DNA from: Veillonella magna DSM 19857
GTDB taxonomy: Bacteria; Bacillota; Negativicutes; Veillonellales; Veillonellaceae
Length of the DNA: 64,000 nucleotides
Direction: 5' to 3'
NCBI RefSeq assembly: GCF_000428745.1
Contig: NZ_KE386795.1
Span: 332,692 to 396,691, forward strand
Notes under the pieces: generated by a model
Told to the model about the DNA's origin: nothing
The model's input: only the letters and a program-made list of their open reading frames with translations
Databases searched by the model: none
Shown here: positions 12,601 through 17,478 of the stretch, one piece after another
Position numbering within the stretch: the first letter of the stretch is position 1
Layout: each line of letters begins with the position of its first letter
Program-made: the position numbers and the translations under genes

Positions 12601-15228
12601 CTTGATTTCACGGGCAATAGTAAAACAGAAGGTAAAGTTGATACCGCCCATACTACCTTAGGTGGCACGATTGCTATCCAAGGTGGCGCCGAGTACAAGG
12701 ACAGCGAGTTCTCGGATAAAAATATTTCCACTAAGGTTGATCCGAAGACAAAAACAATTTCTATTAACATCAAGAAGAAGCCGGAATTTGATTCGGTAAT
12801 CCTCGGTCAGACGGATAAACAGGTAACCATCCGTACTACGAATGGTAACGAAGTTAACTTTACTTCTACACATCCCCAAGGCGGAGATACGAATGTAGTT
12901 CTCTCCGGTATCAAGGATGATCCGACTCGTCGCGATACGGCGATTACCCGTGGTGCGTTGGAAGATCTTGGTATTCTCAAAGGCGAAGTAGGTCCGAGCC
13001 ATATTGCCGGTTCGGATGTTGGCGGCAACCTTTCCAACGGAGATAATTTGAATGATTACTCCTTGAACAAACAGGTACAGTCACAGCGTGAAGGGTTATC
13101 CGGTAACGTGGTGTACACCGATGCGAAAGGCAATCGTTTAGTCAAAGCCGGTAACAGATTCTACAGTGCGGCGCCGTTGAATAAGTATATCTTGGAAAGC
13201 AAGCTTCGTCAGGATCCGTTGACCGGAATGTGGTTTAACATTTCTGATTTCGATGAAGATAATAAAGTTAAGGAAGAAGCTAAGGGCAATGGACTGACTG
13301 CCGAACAGTTGGCTAAAAAGGCAGGTGTATCGGAAACAAATGTATCCGATATCAAGCTGTCCGCAGTAAACATGTCCGGCGATACCAATACTCCGACCGA
13401 AATCGGCAATATCAAGAGCACGATCGGTCTTAACGGAACTTCGCCGAAGCTTGATGACAAGGGGCAAATTGTTCGTGATGATACGAACATGCCTGTTATG
13501 GTTCCATCCGTAGCGATTAGTGCAAAGGATGCTAAGACGGCTATGAACGGGGGTTCTGATGAATTCGGTGTAGAAAAAGAAGGTCTCCTCAATGTAAAAG
13601 GTTCACAGCTTAACACGGTAGCTACCGTTGGTGATTTGCAAGCTGTGGCCCAGGCTGGTCTTGATTTCAAAGCGAATAATAATTCCGATGGTACAAAGAA
13701 TCCGTTGCATCGTACCTTAGGCAGTGAAATTAGTATAAAAGGCGCTGATATCAACGATGGAAAAACATTTACCCCGGACACATTACCGAAGGATAAGACG
13801 ATTAATGATTATGCGTTTAATGCGAATAACATTATGACGCAGGTACAAGGTAATGTCATTCGCATCGGAATGAAGTCGGAACCGGAGTTTACAGGCGTTA
13901 ATCTCATCAGTGCTAATCAGCCTACGTTACGATTAGAAAATAAAGATGGGCATTTGATGCTTACTGAAGTAAAAGGTGATGTAGTTCAGTCAACCGTACG
14001 ATTGGCTACACAAAATGATGGCTTCTACATCAAAGATGCTAATGGAAATAAAACCTTAGTACGCATTAACAATGAAGATGCTATCGAATTCAATAAGTAC
14101 TTAACGGTAACAAAAGCAGATTCTAAATCTGATGGTACATCTGCTACCGGTAACACGAGCACAACAGGTAGTACCGGCTCCGGCACATCTACCGGCGAAA
14201 ATGTAAATGCAGGTACGACTACAGGCGGTAATACAACAGGAGCCTCCACTTCTGATACAACACCGAAGGCGGTAGGCACAGTGGATGTAGTCGTAAAAGA
14301 TGTTCCTACAGAGGATGGTGATATTGCTAATAAGATGTATGTAGATAAGCAGATTGGCGATATTATCAAGAACTTCAATACGAAAAATGAATTGGAAGGT
14401 CAAGGTACTATTGCTACCAATACGTCTACTGATAAATTGGCAGTATCCGGTGTTACGGTTAAGCAGTACTTAGATGATAACTACATGACGCGTCCGGAAA
14501 TCAACCGTCGCTTTACGGAAGTATCCAAACAGGCTAACGCCGGAACAGCAGCGGCTATGGCTGCCGCCGGTATTCCGCAGGTAACCAATATGTATGATGA
14601 TAATCTGATGATTGGTGCCGGCGTTGGTTCTTACGGTGGTGAATCGGCGGTAGCTATTGGTGTATCCGGTACGAATGACGATCGTGACATTACCTACAAG
14701 ATTGCAAGTACCTATGACAGCCGCGGTAAATGGAGCTTATCTGCCGGTATTGGCTTCTCCGTAGGTTCAGGTCGAGATAATCCGACGAAGCCGGAACGTA
14801 AGACGATGTCCGAACGTATCGATCGCTTGACCGAGGAAAATAAAGAGCTTCGCAAGGCTAACGAAGATACGTTGAAAGCATTGGATGAAGCTAACAAGAA
14901 TCATTTGATGTCCTTAGAAGCAGCAAATAAAGCACAGTGGGCTCAGCTTCAAGAATCCGGCCAAGCCAAGATTGATGTTATCAACGCCACCAGTCAGGCT
15001 AAGCTCGATGCGATGAAGAAAGCAAACGAAGCGGAACTCGATGCACTTCGCAAAGCAAATAAAGCAGAGCTTGATAAACTCCGCGCGTCCAATCAGGCTG
15101 AAATTAAATCGTTGACGGAAAAGAACAATCAACTTCAACAGCAGGTTGAAAAATTAGAAGCAATGATGAATCAGTTGATGGCGCAGAATCAAGCAAAGGA
15201 AACAACTACCGCAACAACGACTAAATAG
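3694..15228 (+). CDS. Trimeric autotransporter adhesin, stalk and YadA anchor segment
   Basis: The frame resumes directly after TAG and stays open for 3,844 codons to a TAG at 15226; the first ATG-type start is at 3733. In order it holds a short YadA-like head (about 3.89-4.06 kb), a neck (RRIINVAAGALDTDAVNVSQL, about 4.22-4.28 kb) and a stalk of eight related modules of about 0.9-1.1 kb. Each module shares V-G-D-L-Q-A-x-A-Q-A-G-x-D-F, VQIS(A/T)VDPKTGEPKAP-like and GPMVYTD motifs. A Ser/Thr/Gly linker follows (about 14.1-14.3 kb), then the YadA anchor (about 14.50-14.77 kb, ending G-I-G-F-S-V-G). The protein does not end at the anchor: about 145 further residues form a Lys/Glu/Ala-rich coiled coil. 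With no signal peptide of its own, export needs continuous translation from upstream. Confidence 0.85.
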   Translation, partial: VNLDADGLHAKFALPEYALQDLVEARDTDISVLTQDGNYITGMTSDALTAKLAEINYDNSQALTEGSIAIGYNARVGEKTTDSTGATAIKGQKGGVAIGYEARNMAETDNPNGASVALGDKSIVTEADATTTTKGVYYTNEAKDGITATPNAGVVSVGTSTEIKTADGITYNPSTRRIINVAAGALDTDAVNVSQLKSLAAQTIKFTTNGTTTASGEGETETTTSNAATDAVKVGTENGMNFSLKGADNGKDITTTASGTDVTFTLNKATTVTDTGDDADKAVTSGAVKTAITTVENTINDLNGKVTTNTSSIGTLNDQMAHTIGVTGNTTPAGTSNAKSLITGDISFAIEGDDTDITTTTTATGVRIAVDKTGKVAEGDTKLVTGDTVNTAITNAKNAATTTLTEHADSPVTVTKTTVADGHSNYNVTFNGTKAAEQIPLTYKANGASSTTTPTVMLSDGLNFTSTDNLTASVEANGVVKYTLNKALTGISSISNTATSGNTTTGTTITLSPTSNEVNVGGAKITGLANGSADSDAVTYGQFSNRKISLKGNSNSSTTEKTLANDVSFNIVGAEAAQGSTGPDITTAANGDNVTITLNKATSIASGNTQVATSGQVYDAVTKAKTKVAVNPAENGILTVTNTPGEGTAADTYTLSINQKTLESNTQLSYQASGDTKEGTTLPRKTSLATGLNFKTANNNLTATTDTDGVVTYGLSSTLTDITSITGPKGKDGQTTTMTFGGDKGQTITLTEGTKLTGLADGENGSDAVNVSQLNNLKNKVGYENAMSSKTDKTPGAAGKDGLDGKDLGTQIAAIREGEAGPMVYTDGEGNRVVKDGDNFYTKDSLAGTEKAADGTYYNIGKLAEAGAKIENGKVVGTDGNEITDPAILEKVNTAKVTPTSVESKDVQISAVDPKTGEPKAPTTIGNVKSTVGLNGADNKSIDSSTAKTNVTNLLDKKGSVINTIATVGDLQALAQAGLDFTGNSYTTTHDDEKDQDVKTLDTAHTTLGGTIAVKGESEYDSTAFSGKNISTKVDADTDTITITMKDKPEFKGVTLKDSTEPDTNTVTLTPGKDTEDGTTTLTLNNGKDSDNTGNVNTSVKITNVAAGTDANDAVNVSQLNNLKEKVGAENAVSSKTDKTPGAAGKDGLDGKDLGTQIAAIREGEAGPMVYTDGEGNRVVKDGDNFYTKDSLAGAEKAADGTYYNTDKLTEAGAKIENGKVVGTDGNEITDPAILDKVNAAKVEPKSVDRNSVQISAVDPKTGEPKAPTTIGNVKSTVGLNGADNKSIDSSTAKTNVTNLLGEKGSALNTVATIGDLQALAQAGIDFKGNTGDAIHKALGSTLLIKGEENANFDDGSFESKNLATKNDNGTLRIGMKKTPTFNGVKVSNGTNTVELKPGEEANTLTLTNGTDGDNSVIKVTNVAAGSNDTDAVNYSQLKDLIDKVGAENTNAGTDGKSPSTNPSGNDGLDGKDMGSQIQAIRDGEAGPMVYTDGEGNRVVKDGNTYYKKSDLVGMEKAGDSYYNIEALEKAGAKIVDGQIVNADGKVLEGDELKKVQDAAKVTTMPKAVDAKDVQISTVDPKTGEPKAQTNIGNVKSNYGYDGIGENAEGTTKAIDAAHAKTAMNGEDGKSGLLNAKGADLNKVATVGDLQAVAQAGLDFTTNDKVTDTAGTIHKALGSALAIEGKSGATYKDTEYGFDNMVTTIDGDKVRIGMKKAPEFTGVTLKDGTDSNANTVILTPGKDTNNRTTLNLTNGTDGKDNQVKITNIAAGTDANDAVNYSQLQNLDNQVKELQNGENGPMVYTDGEGNRLVKSGDTLYKASDVKASDLVTNDGTHYDATSLPEGAKLSDDGTTVVSKDGSAISEDELSKAKLTPVTSNVQISAVDHKTGEPKAPTTIGNVKSNYGYDGIGKNAEGATKAIDAAHAKTAMNGEDGKSGLLNAKGADLNKVVTVGDLQAAAQAGLDFTGNSYTTTHDEKDQDVKTLDTAHTTLGGTIAIKGGVEYNASDFSDKNISTKVDAVTDTITITMKDTPEFKGVDLVNDGNTVKLTPGKDTNNRTTLNLTNGTDGKDNQVKITNVAAGTDANDAVNYSQLQNLDNQVKELQNGENGPMVYTDGEGNHLVKSGDTLYKASDVKASDLITNDGTHYDATSLPEGAKLSDDGTTVVAKDGSAISEDTLSKAKLAPITSNVQISAVDPTTGEPKAPTTIGNVKSNYGYNGIGTEADGTQAKGTDAFITKDDAQKAMGSVDKDGKIISEGLLTATGANLNKVVTVGDLQAVAQAGLDFTTNDKVTTTAGTIHKTLGSTLAIEGKDGVTYSDTDYSFDNMVTTIDGDKVRIGMKKSPEFTGITLNNNSNKVVFAPGKDGAGNTSLKVSNGDTTPDADTRVIIDNIKDGKSLNSAVTKGALDKAVEELHNREGVDNGTMVYTHEGKTLDRDGKNFYEKGSIAPDKAEKIGTTFYSKDAMAKDGVTISVEGKVIDKDGNEITNPGILSNYQVKPVDPSTIEISTVDPATGEPKAPQTISSVKSNYGYNGIGTELNDKGEKVPAKGTDKAITSEEAKLAMNGVKGEDGKVIKEGLLTAKGADLNKVATVGDLQAAAQAGLDFSTNNDKDNKEQTIHRALGSTLSIKGKLDGQYSADYDSDNLVTTIADDNTIQIAMLRKPAFEGITVENGKDGSNGKVDITAVPVNGKDATEGMTINLAGKDGKNGTAGNNGDVRISGVADGVNGNDAVNYSQLKDLIDKVGAANANAGSDAKSPANTPAGQDGLDGKDMGSQIQAIRDGEAGPMVYTDKDGNRLVNDGGTYYKTSDLAGMEKAGDSYYNTEALEKAGAKIVGGQIVNADGKVLEGDELKKVQDAAKVTTMPKAVDADDVQISTVDPKTGEPKAPTTIGNVKSNYGYNGIGTEADGKTPAKGIANAITPEDAKTAMNGVTGTDGKVAGGLLNAKGADLNKVATVGDLQAAAQAGLDFTGNSKTEGKVDTAHTTLGGTIAIQGGAEYKDSEFSDKNISTKVDPKTKTISINIKKKPEFDSVILGQTDKQVTIRTTNGNEVNFTSTHPQGGDTNVVLSGIKDDPTRRDTAITRGALEDLGILKGEVGPSHIAGSDVGGNLSNGDNLNDYSLNKQVQSQREGLSGNVVYTDAKGNRLVKAGNRFYSAAPLNKYILESKLRQDPLTGMWFNISDFDEDNKVKEEAKGNGLTAEQLAKKAGVSETNVSDIKLSAVNMSGDTNTPTEIGNIKSTIGLNGTSPKLDDKGQIVRDDTNMPVMVPSVAISAKDAKTAMNGGSDEFGVEKEGLLNVKGSQLNTVATVGDLQAVAQAGLDFKANNNSDGTKNPLHRTLGSEISIKGADINDGKTFTPDTLPKDKTINDYAFNANNIMTQVQGNVIRIGMKSEPEFTGVNLISANQPTLRLENKDGHLMLTEVKGDVVQSTVRLATQNDGFYIKDANGNKTLVRINNEDAIEFNKYLTVTKADSKSDGTSATGNTSTTGSTGSGTSTGENVNAGTTTGGNTTGASTSDTTPKAVGTVDVVVKDVPTEDGDIANKMYVDKQIGDIIKNFNTKNELEGQGTIATNTSTDKLAVSGVTVKQYLDDNYMTRPEINRRFTEVSKQANAGTAAAMAAAGIPQVTNMYDDNLMIGAGVGSYGGESAVAIGVSGTNDDRDITYKIASTYDSRGKWSLSAGIGFSVGSGRDNPTKPERKTMSERIDRLTEENKELRKANEDTLKALDEANKNHLMSLEAANKAQWAQLQESGQAKIDVINATSQAKLDAMKKANEAELDALRKANKAELDKLRASNQAEIKSLTEKNNQLQQQVEKLEAMMNQLMAQNQAKETTTATTTK

Positions 15229-15287
15229 GTATAGCCATTAAAGGCATAACCATTAAAGGTCTAACCATTAAAATGATACCTATTAAA
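15228..15287 (+). repeat. 15-bp imperfect tandem repeat, four units, after the adhesin stop codon
   Basis: Four successive 15-mers end in ATTAAA (GGTATAGCCATTAAA and variants, the last divergent at its 5' end). They begin at the last base of the adhesin stop codon, and a partial fifth unit follows. They are non-coding. Several other genes in the window have similar short arrays just after their stop codons. Confidence 0.8.
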
Positions 15288-15320
15288 GGCGTAGCCGGTT
15301 CAGTAATGTTTCCAATTATA

Positions 15321-15363
15321 AAGGCCCTGTCCTATAGAAATATCTATGGGGCAGGGCCTTTTG
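15321..15363 (+). terminator. Rho-independent terminator of the adhesin
   Basis: A 9-bp perfect stem (AAGGCCCTG at 15321-15329, CAGGGCCTT at 15352-15360) is extended by imperfect inner pairs and followed by a short T run. It lies about 95 bp after the adhesin stop. Confidence 0.8.
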
Positions 15364-15411
15364 AGTTATTGACAATAATGGCGTAATTTATTGTATAAAA
15401 CTTTAATATAT

Positions 15412-15440
15412 TTGACGGCAATACATATATTTGCTAAAAT
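15412..15440 (+). promoter_or_regulatory. Sigma-70-type promoter of the type III toxin-antitoxin locus
   Basis: TTGACG (15412-15417) is separated by 17 bp from TAAAAT (15435-15440), with a TGC extended -10 element just before it. A second weaker TTGACA lies at 15369. Transcription would start near 15447, about 27 bp before the first RNA repeat. This is where the antitoxin RNA promoter sits in type III systems. Confidence 0.7.
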
Positions 15441-15473
15441 GGATATGAAAGAAAGAGATAACTATTCCTTTCT

Positions 15474-15579
15474 GATGATGATGTGTGACGGTTCTGACAC
15501 ATCGGTAAAATAAAAACTGACCGAGCGATGATGATGTGTGACGGTTCTGACACATCGGTAAAATAAAAACTGACCGAGC
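15474..15579 (+). ncRNA. Type III antitoxin RNA repeats (two perfect 53-bp units)
   Basis: Two identical 53-bp units lie head to tail (15474-15526 and 15527-15579), and the next bases (GATGA) begin a third unit that gives way to a terminator. Each unit can form a 7-bp hairpin, GATGTGT/ACACATC, whose loop holds CGGT. That CGGT can pair with ACCG near the unit's 3' end, giving a possible H-type pseudoknot, the fold known for ToxI-type antitoxins. Position between a strong promoter and a terminator, directly before the toxin gene, matches type III architecture. The family assignment of the RNA rests on this layout and on the toxin. Confidence 0.75.
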
Positions 15580-15584
15580 GATGA

Positions 15585-15617
15585 AGTGGTGGGCGTATAG
15601 TCCACCACTATTTTTTT
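15585..15617 (+). terminator. Attenuating terminator between antitoxin repeats and toxin gene
   Basis: A perfect 8-bp stem AGTGGTGG (15585-15592) / CCACCACT (15602-15609) is followed by A and seven T. The toxin ribosome-binding site (GGAG, 15618) abuts the T run, so only readthrough transcripts would carry the toxin message. Such a terminator is a standard part of type III loci, keeping antitoxin RNA in excess. Confidence 0.85.
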
Positions 15618-15626
15618 GGAGAAGCC

Positions 15627-16091
15627 ATGAATATTGAATATAAGATAGTAACTTTAACAGAAAAGTTCTATTTAGATTATCCTAGTGATAACTATCCTGA
15701 AATATTAGAAAAGTCAAAAAGGGCATATAATTGTTTGATGTTAGAATTAAACGATTATTACATATGCATCCCTTATAGATCGGAAATGAGACATAAACAA
15801 GGATATAAATTTACAAAATCAAAACGTTCTATAAAAAGTCAATCAGGACTTGATTATACAAAAATAGTTATTGTTAAGAATATAGAGTATCTGTCAAAGC
15901 TAAATGCTGTAATTGATGCTGATGAGTTTAAAGAAACTGTAGAAAATATTGGTAAGATAGCCAGAGGGGCCAACAGATTTATTACCGACTATATAAAAAT
16001 AGTGAGAAACAATGTGGATGATAAGGGGCTACCTAAAAGATTTAGATTTTCTACACTACAATACTTTCACAAAGAACTTTCTATTCTATAA
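15627..16091 (+). CDS. Type III toxin-antitoxin system toxin, TenpN-like endoribonuclease
   Basis: A 154-residue basic protein. In type III systems the toxin is an endoribonuclease that cuts its own repeat RNA into units, and those units then bind and inhibit it. The call rests on the central block I-P-Y-R-S-E-M-R-H-K (about residues 50-60) followed by S-G-L-D-Y-T-K-I-V-I-V (about residues 74-84). I recall the same pattern, RSN-x-x-HK then GLDYSK, from TenpN toxins. The upstream promoter, tandem repeats and terminator complete the locus. The ATG at 15627 has GGAG 5 bp upstream. The gene is clearly more A/T-rich than its neighbours, consistent with horizontal transfer. A CptN-like subfamily is the alternative. 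I am confident of type III and less sure of the subfamily. Confidence 0.8.
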   Translation: MNIEYKIVTLTEKFYLDYPSDNYPEILEKSKRAYNCLMLELNDYYICIPYRSEMRHKQGYKFTKSKRSIKSQSGLDYTKIVIVKNIEYLSKLNAVIDADEFKETVENIGKIARGANRFITDYIKIVRNNVDDKGLPKRFRFSTLQYFHKELSIL

Positions 16092-16140
16092 AAATAAATG
16101 TTCGGTTAAGACTCTTAGTGATTAACCGAACATTTATTTT
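16091..16140. terminator. Perfect 19-bp inverted repeat, bidirectional terminator between toxin and lexA
   Basis: The arms 16091-16109 and 16122-16140 are exact complements around a 12-nt loop, with A-rich and T-rich outer ends, so the structure can terminate both convergent genes. Each arm contains CGAACAT or its complement. A 14-base stretch of the arm (ACCGAACATTTATT) recurs in the yneA-like promoter at 16987. Confidence 0.85.
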
Positions 16141-16160
16141 ATTCTATCATTGTTTTATTG

Positions 16161-16847
16161 TTAGATGTGATCGCGGATAAGACCGATAACTTTTCCTTCG
16201 ATAATACATTCTTTGGTGATTATCGGTTCAAAATCTTCATTCTCCGGCTGCAGACGGATGTAATCTCTTTCACGGTAAAACCGTTTTACCGTTGCTTCGT
16301 CATCAATACGCGCTACTACGATATCTCCGTTATTGGCAGTAGACTGATTGCGAACAATGAGCAAATCCCCTTCGAACATGCCTACATTCCGCATGGATTC
16401 TCCTTGCACACGCAGCAAGAAGCATTCCGAATTGCCAATTAACGAAGCAGGCAAGGGAAGAACGGCTTCTTGATTTTGAATAGCCGTTACCGGAGTACCG
16501 GCCTGAACGACACCGATAAGCGGTACATTTCGAAGCTGGCCACTGCGAAATTCATAGGGGTCGGACGATGTCACTTCATCATCCTTGGATATTTCCAGTT
16601 GCTTCGGCGTCGAAGACGGCATCATGCCTACAATAGTAATAGAGCGATTCTTATTGCGATCGCGTTTAATGTAGCCGAATCGTTCCAATGTATCTAAATG
16701 GCTCTGCACCGTAGAGGTAGAGCTGACACCGATATAATCACAAATTTCACGAACGCTGGGGCAGCGGAATTGAGTAAGCTGACATTCCTTGATAAAGTCT
16801 AAAATAACCTTTTGTTTTGTATTAATATCCGTAGCCGGTCGTCTCAT
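16161..16847 (-). CDS. lexA: LexA repressor (SOS regulator)
   Basis: This 228-residue transcriptional repressor of the DNA-damage response undergoes RecA-stimulated self-cleavage. A winged helix-turn-helix occupies about residues 1-72 (C-P-S-V-R-E-I-C-D-Y-I-G, then S-T-S-T-V-Q-S-H-L). The cleavage site A116-G117 lies in VVQAGTPV, and the S24-type catalytic dyad is S151 (G-E-S-M) and K188 (A-T-V-K-R-F). Length is close to other Firmicute LexA proteins, with a slightly long linker. It is divergent from the LysM gene at 17074, as lexA is from yneA in Bacillus, and its promoter overlaps a region rich in CGAAC/GTTCG half-sites, suggesting autorepression. Confidence 0.95.
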   Translation of the reverse strand: MRRPATDINTKQKVILDFIKECQLTQFRCPSVREICDYIGVSSTSTVQSHLDTLERFGYIKRDRNKNRSITIVGMMPSSTPKQLEISKDDEVTSSDPYEFRSGQLRNVPLIGVVQAGTPVTAIQNQEAVLPLPASLIGNSECFLLRVQGESMRNVGMFEGDLLIVRNQSTANNGDIVVARIDDEATVKRFYRERDYIRLQPENEDFEPIITKECIIEGKVIGLIRDHI

Positions 16848-16932
16848 GGGGATTCCTCACAATCTAAAAAAAACTACTTATTACTGTATACCAATCAATC
16901 ACAATACATATGTTATATATATCTTATTATTT

Positions 16933-16962
16933 ATTATAAAGCGCACCCCGTAGCAATGTCAA
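16933..16962 (-). promoter_or_regulatory. lexA promoter
   Basis: Reading the minus strand, TTGACA (plus 16957-16962) is followed after 18 bp by TATAAT (plus 16933-16938). Both hexamers are consensus. The -35 lies 4 bp from the central palindrome at 16967. Confidence 0.75.
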
Positions 16963-16966
16963 ATGA

Positions 16967-16978
16967 TTGTTCGAACAA
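16967..16978. promoter_or_regulatory. Candidate LexA operator between divergent promoters
   Basis: TTGTTCGAACAA is a perfect 12-bp palindrome, 4 bp from the lexA -35 and 5 bp from the -35 of the divergent yneA-like gene. It contains both halves of the Gram-positive SOS box (GTTCG and CGAAC), but abutted in inverse order instead of as CGAAC-N4-GTTCG. Further half-sites occur at 16989-16995 and 17045-17051. LexA binding is inferred from position only. Confidence 0.5.
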
Positions 16979-16983
16979 AACTA

Positions 16984-17013
16984 TTGACCGAACATTTATT
17001 CTTGTGCTATACT
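16984..17013 (+). promoter_or_regulatory. Promoter of the yneA-like gene
   Basis: TTGACC (16984-16989) and TATACT (17008-17013) are spaced by 18 bp, with a TGC extended -10 element. A CGAACAT half-site sits inside the spacer at 16989-16995, where a bound repressor would block RNA polymerase. Confidence 0.65.
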
Positions 17014-17073
17014 AAGCACGTAAACAAACATACATACGTTGAATATGTTCGAAATATAATGGGGTGATTTCTC

Positions 17074-17403
17074 ATGAGACGTAATTTATTAGCAATAAAG
17101 AGAGATATGACAGTTGTATTAGGGATGTGTTTACTTATGTTGGCGGGATACTTTGTTATTCCCGGCACGCCTACACTGGATACGACCAATACGCAGCAGA
17201 TTACCGTACAGCGAGGTGATACGCTTTGGAGTATTGCTCAACGAGTAACGCATGATACGATGGACATTCGTCATTATGTATATACGGTAAAGCAATTAAA
17301 TAATTTAGCTAATGAAGGTGATTTACAACCGGGTATGGTTCTTCAAGTGCCTAAGTTATCCAATCATTCCGACAAAGGCTCTACGTATATGGCTCAAAAC
17401 TGA
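17074..17403 (+). CDS. yneA: LysM-domain membrane protein, YneA-like SOS division inhibitor
   Basis: A 109-residue protein with a short basic N-terminus, one membrane segment (about residues 12-30) and an extracytoplasmic LysM domain (about 42-92: ITVQRGDTLWSIAQRV, ending P-G-M-V-L-Q-V-P). LysM binds peptidoglycan. YneA of Bacillus has this size and layout, is transcribed divergently from lexA, and delays division after DNA damage. Here too the gene is divergent from lexA and shares its putative operator. The ATG at 17074 follows GGGGTGA. The functional call is by synteny and architecture; a plain LysM protein is the alternative. A strong terminator follows. Confidence 0.75.
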   Translation: MRRNLLAIKRDMTVVLGMCLLMLAGYFVIPGTPTLDTTNTQQITVQRGDTLWSIAQRVTHDTMDIRHYVYTVKQLNNLANEGDLQPGMVLQVPKLSNHSDKGSTYMAQN

Positions 17404-17424
17404 CGAGAGCACATAACTTTATAT

Positions 17425-17470
17425 AAAAAACAGCGCGATTTCCACGATGACCGGAGACGCGCTGTTTTTT
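17425..17470. terminator. Bidirectional terminator between yneA-like gene and recombinase
   Basis: A 13-bp perfect stem (17425-17437 and 17458-17470) carries A6 on the left and T6 on the right, so it can end both convergent transcripts. Confidence 0.85.
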
Positions 17471-17478
17471 GTTTTATG

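Noticed and set aside
4200-15140. Many antisense ORFs opposite the adhesin stalk
   Set aside because: They mirror the regular codon pattern of the repeats, lack ribosome-binding sites and show low-complexity Ala/Ser/Val/Pro composition.
15474-15579. Reading the 53-bp repeats as a CRISPR array
   Set aside because: The units are directly abutted with no spacers and there are no cas genes; the type III antitoxin explanation fits all parts.
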